DNA of 64,000 nt from Trichodelitschia bisporula. Taxonomy: Eukaryota > Ascomycota > Dothideomycetes > Phaeotrichales > Phaeotrichaceae. The DNA lies in the NCBI GenBank assembly GCA_010356995.1, contig ML996696.1:188364-252363 (forward strand). Direction: 5' to 3'. Below the pieces are notes generated by a model. The model searched no databases, was not told the DNA's origin, and saw only the letters and a program-made list of their open reading frames with translations. This document shows, one piece after another, positions 31,484 through 45,388 of this stretch (positions are counted from its first letter, which is position 1; each line of letters starts with the position of its first letter). The translations under genes were made by a program, and so were the position numbers.

Positions 31484-33737
31484 ATAGAGCACAAGATCCG
31501 TCATGTGTACGCATAATGAAGGCTAGGTACATCCTTCACGATCTTCACAGCTTCACCACATATGGATGCGGGGACTTTTTGCGTCCTGACAGCCATCTGA
31601 AACACCAGATTCCGTTGCCTGCCTTTTGATGGAGCGGCAAGCCCCTGAAATCATTCCGCTTTGGCATGGTGCGATAGCCGAAACGCCGTGTTTCCACAGT
31701 ACGGCAGTTCCGAGTCAGATGGTGCCATGCGACGCTTGGATACAGGAACGGTATCGACATGTGAAGCGAATCGCCAGAGCCGCAACTGCTTTGTATACTG
31801 AACCCGAAAGGGGAAGTAGGTGTGAATCCGATCTCTCCCGGAAACAAGGGAGGCGGGACGGTAGGCCGACGATATCTGCTATCCCGATAGCCGTAAACGT
31901 CAAGTATAAGCCCCCACCGCTGGGGTGTGAGCTACCTCGATCGATACCAGCAGCCTCGCAGCAAACGTGACTTTCAAATGCCGATCCGTTTGGTACGACG
32001 CATCTGAATCAGCTGCAGTGAGACGGGAGCACACCAACGGCATTCCCAACGTAGAATCGATGCAACGGAAAACCGTTTTATTCCATTCCGCGAACCTTCC
32101 AGAGAGTTGCCCGGACTGTATCATCTGTCTTACCCGCGTACCGTAGAACTGTCCGAAACGCCGACTTATGCCGATGCGCGCCGTCAGTCCAAGGATCGAT
32201 GGATCGAAAAACGGACGCATTTGGAGAGAGTTTCCAGGTGTTGGAGCGAGAGAAGGACTTTCACGGTTTGGTCGCGTCATGTTTTTGGGAGGACCAAACA
32301 CGCCATACAAGGCTGTCAAGCGTGGCGCGCCAGATCGAGTCCATCTCAGATCCTTGAGCTTGGGCTTCGTGCAGCTCGCCAATCGTAAAACGCCGTACGG
32401 TACATGGGCTGCCGGCATCGCGGCAACGGGGGAACATCGAACCACCAGGACGCAGCTCCGTTTACTTTGTCTTCGACCGCTTTTCCACATCCGTTACACC
32501 CTCATCTTGTCTCTGCACCGCAACTCACGTCATTTGAGCCAGGTCCCGCTTCTTTTGTCCGCCTCTTGTTGTGTATCTCACTCTCGTACAGCGCCCTGCG
32601 CCCTTCCGCAGCATGTATCACTGCAAACCTTGATTATCACTCGTTGCTCGATGATTGCTCCCCTCATGGAGTTCATGAGACAATTTGAATACCTTCCACT
32701 CCATTCTTACCCTATGTCGAACATCTAAGAGCCCTTCTTTGACCTTTGATCTCTGTTCAAGTCTCATTCCCGCACCCTTACGTCCAAAATTACTAATGAG
32801 CCGTGTTCTAGCACCTCCTAGCTTCCCGTTGCCCGGAAATACTTACCTCGCTGTCTCGTAGATGCGGACAAATGCGATAAACCCTTTCTACAAACCTCAC
32901 CTTGGCCAGCCTCGCAACAGCAGCACTGCGCATGGAGATTGTCGATACAGCTTTCAGCTACGGCGCCCAGAGTCACAAAAGGGGCCAATGCCTAGTTTTA
33001 CACCATAAACTCATTCCTTCCTCTGCCTCCGCAGTCGCTCACAACCTGTCTCATACGGTCCACTTGGTGATGCTTGGATGCAGAAGACAAAGTCATGCCG
33101 TCTAAAAAAGGGTTTCCTCACATCGATCTTCAGAGAGCGGGTTGGCCACTCGACCGGCATTGGCCTGTCGGAGGTGCCCTTGTAAAATCGCAGCCTAACG
33201 GGAGAATTACGCGGCGATGTCGCTGCTCTCTCCATCGTAGATACATCGTCGAAGTCGAATTTCGTAGGCGTAGCCATAGTAGAATGTACAGTGAGGTCAG
33301 GCGGAGAGTTCCCCGGACTCTGCTCCATTATTACGTGAGGTGCGGGTTCTAGGCCCTCGTGTGCTGAAGCCGTTTGGTGTACGCTCAGTCGTTGAGGTGG
33401 TTGGATATCCCCGTCCCCTACGCCCGTCTCGCTACTTTCCCGCTGGGCGCCTGGGGGCACGCCGCCCGCCGAGCTGGGGGTGAGGTACGTCCTGTGCGGA
33501 GCTAGTTCGTCCCGCCGGCGACAGCTTTTTGCCTTCCAAGAGAAAAAAGTGCCTCCACACTCGGCGTTTACCCACGGCGACAACCTCTCCACCAAGTCAA
33601 AGTGTTCTGCGGAGCCATTCCTCCTCGTCATCCCCCACTCCAACCCCACCACCAATTCCAGGACTACATCTACATCCTACCCAATCCTCGCTCACGTACT
33701 GGCTTCACATCCGCTCTCCGAGGGATCGTCGCGGCAT

Positions 33738-35011
33738 ATGGCCGCTCCAGTAGAAGATGACGGCTACGAGTAGGAGTCCTCTCATACCGTGCATCGCTGC
33801 TCTTTAACACCCTCGTCTGTAGCTATGAGTCGCTGCCGCCGAATTTCTCACTCGGCGCGAACATGCTGGCTGGAGCCTTCGCCGGTATCGCGGTTCGTAC
33901 ACTACGCAATCCCCACCTTTCGTCCACCCGCTGACGTTTACTAGGAGCACTCGGTGATGTACCCAGTCGATCTCCTCAAGGTCCGCAGTCCGTAATGCCA
34001 CCAATGGGCCAGGCGCTGAACTTGTCTAGACTCGCATGCAAGTAGTGAACTCGTCGCCCACTGCTGTGTACTCGGGCATTTCCAATGCCATGATCACCAT
34101 TTCGCGCGTGGAAGGCTTTCGTACACTGTGGCGCGGCATTTCTAGTGTCGTACTGGGCGCAGGTCGGTTTTACTGAGCCTGAATACTGAGGTCTTGCGCT
34201 GAAACGCTGCAGGCCCCGCGCACGCCGTCTACTTTGCGACGTATGAGGCAGTCAAGCATGCGATGGGGGGGAACGAAGGACTCGCGCACGAGCACCATCC
34301 CCTGGCCGCTGGTACGTTGTGGAAGATGAACATAAGATCTCCGCTTACTGGTTTTAGCTGTCAGCGGTGCCTCCGCCACGATTGCCAGCGATGCTCTCAT
34401 GAACCCGTTTGACGGTAAGCAAGCGCGATCCGTTTCGTGTCGGTCTAACATATGCGCGCAGTCGTCAAGCAGCGGATGCAGTTACAAAATTCGGTGTACA
34501 AGTCCATCGGTCATTGCGCGCGTACAGTATTCCGGACTGAGGGCTTCTCCGCCTTCTACGTCTCGTACCCGACTACGCTCTGCATGACTGTCCCCTTCAC
34601 TGCCATTCAGTTCATGGCTTATGAATCGACCTCGAAGATTCTCAATCCCACCGGGCGCTACGATCCGTACACACACTGCTTTGCGGGTGCGCTCGCAGGT
34701 GGTGTAGCAGCCGGCATCACCACCCCCCTCGACGTCATTAAGACCCTCCTACAGACTCGCGGCACTGCGACGGAGACGGAGCTCCGTAACATCAAGGGTC
34801 TGTTCGATGCGGCCAAAATTCTGAAGGCGCGCGAAGGCTACAAGGGGTTCTTCCGGGGGCTGAAGCCGCGCATCGTGACAACGATGCCCAGCACGGCTAT
34901 CTGTTGGTGAGTGGAACATAGCGCATGTACACACCGATCTCAGTGCTAACTGCTCTTAGGTCTGGGTACGAGATGGCCAAAGCCTTCTTCATCAGGCGCA
35001 ATGAGGCTTGA
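33738..35011 (+). CDS. mitoferrin-type mitochondrial iron carrier (Mrs3/4)
   Basis: Eight exons, 33738..33769, 33823..33892, 33945..33980, 34030..34162, 34213..34311, 34358..34414, 34462..34906 and 34960..35011, encode 307 aa. All seven introns are 46-53 nt. Three carrier repeats show YPVDLLKTRMQ, NPFDVVKQRMQLQ and TPLDVIKTLLQTRG. His residues in GIAEHSVMYPV and GAGPAHAVYFATYE match those known to matter for iron transport in Mrs3/mitoferrin, and ALMNPFD carries the Met-Asn pair. The protein moves Fe2+ across the inner mitochondrial membrane for Fe-S and heme synthesis. The first exon codes only MAAPVEDDGY; the splice gives DYESLPPNFSLGANMLAGAF. It has the second-highest intron number here after SMC6. 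Confidence 0.93.
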
Positions 35012-35670
35012 AAAGATTTCAGCACTTCCAGCTTCAATCGACCGAGGGAAAAGAGTGCTGAATGGTGGGACTCTCAATCTGCCCGCTAACTTTCAGGTCC
35101 GCCCTTTTTCCATTCATATTCGACGGCATGGTGCGTGTGCTTCAGCAGTGGCCGGCGGCAGTGGATATTTTCGAGGCTCACGGAGCGTATGGCGCATCTA
35201 AAATTGCTGTTCTTTCTTCATACAAGGATCTACGCCTGCACTGGTGTGGGAATGGATGCATAGCGATGACTCGGGGGCGTTAGAAATCACGGATCTAGGA
35301 GGCTCTTTCGACGCTGAGTTTCATGGGTATCAGGACTTCTTCCTTTCAGTAGTTCAGATATCCCGAGCGTGCCTGGTAGATACGAGCAAATGCACATCAT
35401 AGCCAGACCCCAAATGATTTGACACCGAAAAGTGGCGGGCCGATCGTTGGACGATGAACTGGCAAGAACATATGGTTGGTGGCACGTGTGCCTGCCCTAG
35501 CACGACGTCACTTTGTGAATGCTTCACCTCGAGAGTTTGTAAACAGGCCCTTCAAAAGCGCAAACAGCTGTCCCAATGCCCATAGCTGACTTATACATTT
35601 CGCATTACACTCCTTTTTCTCCAGCGGTCTCTTAAGGGCTTGTCGGTTCGCATCGTCCTATTCCAAGCGC
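35012..35670. other. intergenic: mitoferrin 3' end and AAA ATPase promoter
   Basis: 660 bp with no supported gene or repeat. Confidence 0.55.
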
Positions 35671-37952
35671 ATGGCGTCGCCCGAGCGCTTGGAGCCTCCA
35701 GCCTCGGCCCTCCAGAGCACATATAGCAGCTGCTTCCAAGTCTGTGGGACTGCTGTCTACTTTGAAAATACTGTTCGTAGTTTTTTGATCTTTCGCTCTG
35801 AGTTTTACAGCTGTTAACTGTCATTCCCTTGACAGGGGAGAGAATTAGAGGCTCTCGCGTCGTGGAGCAATGCTCTCGCACAAATCCAATATCACCATCA
35901 GCACCTCATCCCCGACGATTATACCCCAATAAATGAGACCGAGGAGCTTCTGCAGATTCAGATTCGCAAATTAGAAGCCAAGTGCAAACAGCGGATAGCA
36001 GTCATCGAAGCCCGGTCCGCGATACGCCAGTTCGAGGCCGAACGACGGGAAAGAGAAGCCAAGGAGGAGCTCCCATCCCGTCCTACAACGGCCGGCAAAA
36101 CACCCGACCTCAATTTCTCGAGTGTCACAAAGCGGAAGGGTAAGACCAGCGCGGGTCCAAGCCCCCACCGCGCACACCGCGCCGATGAGGAGACTTTGAC
36201 CCGCAGCTTGCAACCCCATCCCACACCACCACCACCGACCATGGACCCTAAATACTCCTCCACCCGCGGCAGCGCATTCAATCCTTCATCCAACGCGATG
36301 CCTCCCTTATCGCGCACTGCATCTACTCCAGCTGCACAATCCTCTCGCAGCCCAGAGCGTCGCATGCCCCGCACCCTTCGCCCGACCGCACCGTCAAAAT
36401 CCAGTTCCAAGTCCCGATCCAACGTCCCTCGGCTGTCAGACACCAATCAACAGGTTGGTGCCACTCAAGCAGCGACGCAAGCATGGCACAATATGGCGGA
36501 AAAATCCTGGAGGTCGGCACGCGCTGATCTCGGGTTGGCCGGCAAAGCCAGCTCCGAGCCGCGCCTTGACAGACTGGCAGGGCCAAAGATGACCCTCCCC
36601 GACCCATCGTCCTTATACCCTCTGGTATCTGGTCGGGATCCTGTGCCTCATGGATCTCCACGCGCAGTTGCCCGTCATAAACCCCGTGAGCCACTGCCCG
36701 CGACTCGGGGAACTCCCAGTCTACGGTCGTACAACACCGCGGCCGACGAGCGGTCAGATCGTGCAGCTATCGACTCGCTTCCAGAATCGGAAGAAGATTC
36801 TGAAGGACCAGTGGCCTATTCCCCGATAATCCAGGAACAGACGGGGACTTTCCGGGCAGGTTTAGATGTGCCGGTTACCCCCCCCTCCGACGCACTACTG
36901 CCTGATGACTATGGCTTACTATATCAGAACGACATTCCTGGGCGAGACTTCGACGAGAAGAAAATCTTCCAAGAACTCAAATCGCTTGGCCTCGATAAGG
37001 GGGCAGTCAGCCAAGTCCTGAGGGAGATCGTACACCATGGTGACGTCGTGCACTGGGAGGATATCGCCGGTCTCGACGCTGCCAAACTCGCACTCAAAGA
37101 AACGGTAGTCTACCCCTTCCTCCGACCAGACCTCTTCAACGGCCTGCGCGAACCTGTTCAAGGAATCTTGCTCTTTGGCCCGCCAGGCACTGGCAAAACC
37201 ATGCTCGCGACTGCCGTGGCCACTGAGTCCAGGTCCACTTTCTTTTCCATCTCTGCCAGCACCCTAATGTCCAAGTATCTGGGCGACTCGGAGAAGCTGG
37301 TGCGAGCCCTCTTTGCGGTAGCTAAGCACTTCGCGCCGTCGATCATCTTCATCGACGAAATCGACTCTATCCTCGCAGCACGCGGCCATGGCGAGCACGA
37401 GGCCACCCGCCGCCTGAAGACGGAGTTCCTGATCCAGTGGTCTGGCCTGGCTCGCGCTGCTTCTGGCCGCACCCCCCTGGAGGCCGACGTGAAGCCGGTG
37501 CTCGTTCTCGCGGCGACTAACATGCCGTGGGCTATCGACGAGGCTGCGCGGCGCCGCTTCGTACGCCGACAGTACATTCCGTTACCGGACGGCGAGGTCC
37601 GTCGGATCCAGCTTAACAACCTGCTGCATCAGCAGAAGCACAGCCTCTCAGATGAAGACTTCGAAGAGCTGGTGCGCATGACTGATAGTACGTTGCCAAG
37701 GTTCTCGTATGGATATGTGCTAACAGGCTAGGCTTCTCCGGCTCAGATATCACAGCTCTGGCCAAAGACGCAGCTATGGGCCCGCTTCGCGCCGTGGGCG
37801 ACAAGCTGCTCCGTATGACGGTTGATGAAATTCGACCGATTCAGCTGGAGGATTTCAAGGCAAGCATTGTCAAGATTCGCCCCAGTGTTAGCCAGGAGGG
37901 CTTGGAGCGGTATGATGAGTGGGCGAAGAAGTTTGGTGAGAGCGGTGCTTAG
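35671..37952 (+). CDS. MIT-AAA ATPase of the Sap1/fidgetin/Vps4 (meiotic) clade
   Basis: Three exons, 35671..35772, 35836..37687 and 37732..37952, encode 724 aa. Introns are 63 and 44 nt. The first exon plus splice gives [20 protein letters not shown] and then [20 protein letters not shown], a MIT-like helical bundle (about residues 15-90). A disordered Ser/Pro/Arg-rich linker runs to about residue 390. The AAA core has [20 protein letters not shown], Walker A GPPGTGKT, Walker [12 protein letters not shown], the sensor [12 protein letters not shown], arginine fingers [14 protein letters not shown] and [20 protein letters not shown]. The C-terminal [12 protein letters not shown] segment matches the Vps4 oligomerisation end. 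This layout fits yeast Sap1/Yta6, whose exact job is poorly known; ESCRT or microtubule-severing relatives are the alternatives. Confidence 0.85.
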
Positions 37953-40254
37953 AGATGTCTCGTTACCTTTTTCCGGTGCTGCTTGAGCGTGGGATTGCAT
38001 GGCGTCGCGTTCGTGGTGTATATATCGGCGTTGAGCGGCTCCTTTGACTGGGAGTGTGCATAGCGGGGCGCGGCGAGTCTTGTCGGCTCGGTATATAGGC
38101 GTTGTGTGGTCGGTGGATCGCAATTGACCGCTCTTACTCTGCCGATGCTATTCTTGTTCTGATACTGTGCTAACTACCCCCAAGGCAGCTATGATGAACC
38201 TCCACGTCCAGGTCGAAACCCGAATCCGGTTTTCATCCTCTCTGAGGGATTTCTTTGAAGGGCAGCGGCTGTTCGTGCCTCAAGCAATTGTCCATTCGAC
38301 ACTGTTGGGCATTTATTCCGTTCAGAAAATCGGATCTCGCCGTCAACATCCCGTCATTCCATCCTTACGCGTCAAGCCCACGCCCCAGCCGCTCACTTTC
38401 GACGCGACTCGCCGACCTCGACATGGCGGCAACTGATAGGGTTAGGGTTTCGACGCCATGTCTGGTCCTGCAAGGAAATTCGGCGTTTGGTTGGACAGCG
38501 CGTGTGCCCTTTCAGCTGCAGACGGTCGCTCTGCGTTTGGATTCGGTCGTTTCGCGCGTGTTACAGAAACCTGACTCCGTCTGAGTGATCTCGTTGGTTG
38601 GAACTGTATGATACGTGTGGAAAGCTGAGTGAATATGGGTGTAGTCTTGTTCATGGGGTGTGTTGGCTTCCTTGCTTTCAATGGGGGGGCTTTAGAAGTT
38701 TGTAGTCATGGTATGGCTATTTTGCGCGTTACGCGCGATATGGTATTTTTATTCGGATTATGTGCATGTGTTCCTGCGCGTGAAGATGTTCTCAAGAACA
38801 AGTGTTCATGGCGATGTCGGTCGGCTACTCGCGACTCCGTATACACTCCACCTGTATCGGGAAAAATCGCAAGCTTGCTCGGTCTGGCCCTTTAGTCGGA
38901 GCACAACTCCGCCAGTGCGAGGCGCGACGGTCGGTCTCCCAAAAAATGATCGCGAATTGAAGAGCTCCGAGAAGGGGCCCCAAGTATGAGCGGAGATCAC
39001 GGGGGTGGGTAGATAAAGGTCTTGTGGGTTGATGGGCAAAGTGAGCAAGAAGTCGCCGAGGGCCAGTTGATTTCGAATGGACTCCGTAGTAGTAGTGTCA
39101 CCTGCGGTCAGTGAGGAACATGAGGTCGATTATATCTACGCGAAGGACTCGGGTGCGTCCGTCTAGGGGTGATGTTGGATAACCGCGAGCATCAGCTTTT
39201 GAGTTCACCGAGGCAACCTCCAGCATAACCCTTCAAAACATTGGTTGTGGTGCTGTGGGATGCATTTCAATCCCAGCAGTTGAACGCCGTCAAAACTCCG
39301 GCGTCTCGAACTGATTCGGGAGAAATCTGCAGTACCCGCAGTCCGGAAAAGTCATCTGACATCAGCATCCGAACTGAAATCCCCACGATGCCATCGCGCA
39401 TGGTCTCTAGGGCCCAAGGGCCATCCGATAATATCGTGGCTGCCCTCATCCGCGATACCGCTTCGGCATGGCAGCTACGACTTTTCGGGTCTCTCTTGGG
39501 CTGCAGCCCTACGCTACGGTATGTGCATTAAATGGTCCGTGCCCAATGGGAGCCCTTTGGGGTGTGGCTGCTGGGGTTTGATTGGCTAGATTGCTCGCAT
39601 GTGGCGGTGCTTGCGGAATCAGGGCGAGATGGAGGAAGATATGGAGGTGGTGCATCACGACGAGTATGCCTGTATGGGACTTCATAACTGGGATGATGGG
39701 TCCTTTTGGGCTGAGGAACATGCTCTGTACTTATGATGGACATATATTGATGCGCTGATTTATGAGGGTTTACAGTGTTTATGAATTCAAACTTGAAATC
39801 CAAAGATAAAATCAGGTACTGAGCACGATGACATGCGAGGATGACGGGTATGCTGAGAAAATCCAAGGGGTAGCGCAAGGATTGCAAACACCATCAAGAC
39901 ATCTAAGGAAATAGGAGCACCACACAAATATGGTGCTGTATTGAGGCGGTCTCATGCCGAACGCTCAGCCTGGGGGATGGGTGAGATTCGGCGTCAAAGA
40001 CAGGGAGCGATATCACGGCACTGCGCGAAGAGGACAACGTCGATGGAACATCATGTATTTCTTTTTTCTATCTGAACCGAAGAACCATAATGCAACCCGG
40101 GGTATATCATCTTCAAGGCATGTCGAACCGCGGGACGCCTCGAACCCAACCCCATGTCTAATGCTCTTTATGATGCCTAGACCATTCCCGAACTCCGAAG
40201 AATGCTACCATGCCGCTGAAGTAGCTGAACCAAAAAGGACGACGCACCACAAGT
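37953..40254. other. 2.3-kb stretch with no supported gene
   Basis: This lies between the convergent AAA ATPase and SQS1 genes. It contains two telomere-like TTAGGG-type units (tagggttagggttt, about 38438..38451), a CGACGCGACT word at 38400 and a short inverted repeat (gcgcgttacgcgc) near 38725. Open frames are short and uninformative. Confidence 0.5.
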
Positions 40255-41954
40255 CTAGGACTGAGTAGGATCCATACCAGTACCAAGGCCAAGCTTGGTG
40301 GTGCGAACAATCGAGGTGATGGGTGTCAAGATGCCGTTCCCGCCGAGCCTCCCCAGAGGAGTTCCAGGAACCCAGCCCAGCTTCTCGATCATAAGGCGGC
40401 CCTTGTTGTCAAGGGAAATCTCCTTCGCCTTCGCACCGACAATATGGCCGTTCTTGGGAGAAGCTGCGGCAAACTTGCTGCCGCCAAAGACATGAGGAGC
40501 ACGCCCAGCAGCAGCGTTGCGGCTGGCCCGAGAACCGCCGAAGGAACGAACCTTCTTTGCGAAACCCATCCCCACTTCGCGCACGGCGGACATGAAACGC
40601 TCCTCGTCATACTCCAGCGCCTCATCAGACTTGATCAGGTATACGGTCTTCGCGTTGGCCTTCCGGCCAGTCGCGTGAACGTCGACATCCAGACGAAGGC
40701 CAAGCCGGTCGACGAACTGCAGCTCTCGGCCATTGAGACCATACATGATGAAATGCCTATGAAAATTATAAGTCGATTCCGGAAATCAGTATAGAGCACA
40801 CATACTTGCTCGAAGACGCAAGGCATTTCCTGAAGTCCTCTTGAATAGCCCAGATAAAGGAGTCGTAGGTATAGTCATCCGCTTCGGGAACCTCAGGAAC
40901 CTCGGGTGCCTTGAACTTGTTCTTCCTTCCCAGAAGTCCCTGGGCGCGAAGCTGCTGGCGCTTCAGCTTCAGCTCCTTCTTCTTGAGGCGATCCTTCCTG
41001 AAGGATTCAAGCATGTTGTGCTTGAGGTCCTCATCAATGTCGGCATCCATGATGTCCTCCTCTTGACGACGCCGATACATAGCGGTAGGCCCAGAAGGAC
41101 TCCCAGACCCCGTAGATGAATCGTCGAGGCTGTAGGCATCATCGTCAAGCGAAAGATTTCGCATTGCCAAGATGGAGGCCATGCTGAGATCATTTGTGGT
41201 CGCATCCATGTCAACCGCGACCTCAGAGGCATCTGAAGCCTCGCCGGAATCCTCGCCGGCACGAACTTCATTGGCGCTGGAGCCAGACGGAGCAGCGCCC
41301 AGGGTGGACGAGTTCGTCCCAAGGTCGACACCGCCGAGATCGGGAGAAGTCGGAGGGGAGACCTTACCGGAGTGGATCTCGGTCGAGAATCTGCGGACGA
41401 CAACCGTCGCCTCTTCCTCGATGTAGGCGAGGATTTCCTCGGCGCCGGAGGCAGATGCGCTGAAGTTCTGAGTCTGAGAGGGCTTCCCGGAATGGTCAAG
41501 GATTTCGGCGTTGACATCATTGGCATTGCTCAGCCGACCAGGATATGTGACGACATCAGAGTCATCCGAGGAGGTAGGAGAGCCTTCCTTGGCGGCCAAA
41601 GGGGCAGGAGCCTCCGGGTCAGGGACATCGACACGATGCGACAGAAGGAAGCCGCCGCTCACGAACTGGACCGGCTTGAGGGGCTTCTTGTAACTCATGT
41701 CAAGTTCGACCTCGAAGCGCCGTGCGGCGCGGTTCGCCTGAGTGGATCGCGCCTCAGACACCATTGAGCCAGGGATCGATGCAGCTTTCTCATAGCCTGC
41801 AGGAAATGGTTAGTTACAATGCACGGCGGAGGGGACAAGGTAGAATTGGCTCACGCTTGAGCGCCTCGGGAATGTCCAGCTCCCACTCAGTGGGGCGGGG
41901 AGCACGGCGAAGCTGGGGCTTCTTGCCGACCATGTTCTGGGCCTTCGGCGCCAT
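40255..41954 (-). CDS. SQS1/PFA1-like G-patch protein
   Basis: Three exons, 41954..41855, 41796..40806 and 40756..40255, encode 530 aa. Introns are 58 and 49 nt. The C-terminus has a clear G-patch: KGRLMIEKLGWVPGTPLGRL and then GGNGILTPITSIVRTTKLGL. Before it comes LQFVDRLGLRLDVDVHATGR, where an R3H-like segment is expected in Sqs1, and the acidic YDSFIWAIQEDFRKCLASSS. In yeast, Sqs1/Pfa1 activates the DEAH helicase Prp43 in ribosome biogenesis and splicing through this G-patch. The N-terminal half is disordered and acidic. At 530 aa it is shorter than the yeast protein. It is divergent from ATG4. Confidence 0.8.
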
Positions 41955-42913
41955 GTTTGTCACTCGCGCGAGGTTGATGATGGGTGATGTAGAGGAGGAT
42001 GAGGGTGGCGAATTCAGTTGAAAAGTTTTGGTACAGAAGGAGTAAAGCAGAATTGCTTGCAATCTCGTTGATATGTAGTACGAGGAGCAGATCAAGAGAG
42101 TGTAGAAGGTGGGGATAAAGAGCAAAGGAAGAAGTGAAGGTTTGAGAAATGGAGGTTTATGGAGAGCCACAGTACAACCCGGGGGCACGGACCGCCGGCT
42201 GCCGAGTGAGCGGGACGCTTCCGCCGCTATACCGAATGTGGTCATCGACGTTGACCCAGGCCTGCGCACCTGCCAAGCGGGCAAACGGTGAATGCTGGGC
42301 GCACGTGATACCCCCGCAATAGGCTAAGTGCAAGCTTCATGCACCGCCGCAATGACGGCTCCACCCCCACCAGCCACCAGCCGCAAATGCGAGTGCACTG
42401 GCCACCAAACTGACCAGACGGGGCCACAAGGCGACCAAGCTGCAAGTGGGTTGGGACGTTGACGCTTGTCACCTCCACTGCTCACCTCCGTTGCTCACTC
42501 ACCAAACCCCCACCAGCCTAGAGCTCCAGCTCTCCATCCAACCTCCCATAGCGTCATTTTTGTTTACCGCGTGCATCTTCCCTTCCAGCATCTCAGCTGC
42601 GATACCGGTTCTTGACACATCTCGACCTTCTGGAGCGGACAAACTCACCTCTGTCCCTGTTCACAGGCCTTCTCCCCCGTTCACGGGATACTTGTAGCAC
42701 CTCCGCCTATGCCATCCTAGCTTTTGAGAAACTCTCTCTGCCCTCCAGCGTGTTTCTTCCTCTTCGTGTGCAGGTTAGGCATTCTGTGCCTGGATGTTTG
42801 CCTTGCTCTTGCAGTCTTCCGCGTCACATCACGCGAGCCGACCCCACCCCCAGCTGTCTTAGCGTTCACACGCCTCTCCATCTGGCCACCCGAGGGCGCT
42901 TCGACAAAAGCTC
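41955..42913. other. divergent promoter SQS1 / ATG4
   Basis: About 960 bp with CT-rich leader sequence toward ATG4. I see no gene. Confidence 0.55.
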
Positions 42914-44392
42914 ATGGCGAACGTCGAGATAGCCCGTTACGGAAAGAAGTTTGTCCAGTACTTCTGGGACCCGATGCCGACGAACGAGAACGACTCGGCT
43001 CCGATATGGTGCCTGGGTCGACGCTATGAAAGTAGGCCACCACAGGTATCCAGGCAGTCCTCTCCAGGCTCCATGGCCCCCTCATTACCTCCGAGCTCTG
43101 TTTCTCGCACGTCCGAGGTGCCGTCAGAAGAAACAAGCTGGGTTGGTGAGGAAGGCTATGATACCCTCAAGGACGAAGCCGCACCAACCGAAGCAAAGGC
43201 CGAGGACGGAGGCTGGCCCGTAGCCTTTCTCGATGATTTTGAGGCTCGTTTTTGGTTTACGTATCGATCAAACTTCCCGGCTATCGCAAGGTCCCAGGAT
43301 CCTAAAGCCGCTTCCGCCTTAAGCTTCGCAGTTCGCCTGCGGAGCCAGCTGGCGCAGGCGGACGGCTTTACTTCAGACACCGGCTGGGGGTGCATGATAC
43401 GTTCCGGACAGAGCTTGCTCGCAAATACGCTTCAGATACTTAGGTGTGGCCGAGGTACACATATCCCTCTGCCTGTAGTCTCCGAGGCTGACGGTGCTTT
43501 TCTTAGACTTCAAACCCGAGACCCACCCAAAAGAGCAGCGTGAAATAGTGTCCCTGTTCGCCGATGACCCTCGCGCTCCGTTTTCCATTCATAAGTTTGT
43601 CGAATACGGCGCATCCGCTTGCGGCAAGCATCCCGGGGAGTGGTTTGGACCATCGGCCACTGCCCGTTGTATACAGTTTGTGCCCTATTTGTCATAACTG
43701 ACGAGGTCCACGGATGTGTGCTGATGTATACAGGGAACTGGTGAAGCAGTATGACACCGGACTCCGGGTTTACATTAGAGATGGTACCGAGGTGTATGAA
43801 GACAGCTTTCTTAAAGCTGCCATGACGAAGTCGGGCGAGTTTCAACCGACCCTGGTCCTCATGGGCGTCCGGCTAGGCATCGACAGAATAACGCCCGTGT
43901 ACTGGGAGGCCCTCAAAGTAGCGCTCCAAATGCCGCAGTCGATAGGCATCGCGGGGTAAGTGTTTATAGACCCTGTAAAACGGCGCGCCAACCACTAACA
44001 CCCTTGACAGAGGCCGCCCTTCTTCGTCACACTATTTCGTTGGCACCCAAGCTTCGTGGTTCTTCTACCTTGATCCGCACTTCACACGCCCCGCGCTACC
44101 CCTGCACACAAACGTGGATGAGTACACAGAAGATGAATTGGCATCGTGCCACACGCGCAGGCTGCGGCGCATCCATATCGAAGAAATGGATCCTAGCATG
44201 CTGATTGGCTTCCTGATGCGCGACAAAGACGATTGGACGGCGTGGAAAAAGGCAATTTCGGCTGTGCCCGGAAAGGCCATCATTCATGTGGCCGATAAGG
44301 AACCGTCCCTTACGGGAACCGGCTATGAGCGGGAGGGCGCGATTGATGAAGTTGAGACATTTGATACCGAAGATGATGATGCCGAACTGTAA
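42914..44392 (+). CDS. ATG4: ATG4 cysteine protease (autophagy)
   Basis: Four exons, 42914..43454, 43507..43675, 43734..43955 and 44011..44392, encode 437 aa. Introns are 52, 58 and 55 nt. The catalytic Cys is in SDTGWGCMIRSGQSLLANTL. The Asp and His are in SWFFYLDPHFTRPALPL. Family blocks SLFADDPRAPFSIHKFVEYG and GEWFGPSATARCIQELVKQY are present, the last spanning a splice. Peptidase family C54 cleaves the C-terminus of Atg8 and later releases it from lipid, which is needed for autophagosome formation. An insertion rich in Ser/Pro follows residue 40. The tail is acidic (FDTEDDDAEL). It is divergent from SQS1 and convergent with H2B. Confidence 0.95.

Positions 44393-45388
<996 letters not shown>

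Larger units (their letters stand above)
29470..33737. other. 4.3-kb gene-poor stretch
   Basis: This begins with the promoter of the PARG-like gene, including a G-rich tract at about 29941..30043, and ends with the mitoferrin promoter. Open frames of up to 214 codons (33655..33011, minus) and 196 codons (32490..31900, minus) show no domain, good start or intron logic. An AACGCGACGCG element lies on the minus strand at 31471..31483. No repeat or RNA gene is recognised. Confidence 0.45.

Noticed and set aside
31900-32490. 196-codon minus-strand open frame
   Set aside because: Composition is irregular, with no domain or conserved block; several overlapping frames of similar length occur in the same place.
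33011-33655. 214-codon minus-strand open frame overlapping the mitoferrin promoter
   Set aside because: It has no ATG at the nominal start, no recognised domain and no intron or context support; such frames arise by chance in GC-rich DNA.
37688-37731. Apparent early stop near the C-terminus of the AAA ATPase
   Set aside because: A 44-nt GT-AG intron with a CTAAC branch restores [18 protein letters not shown]; not a truncation.
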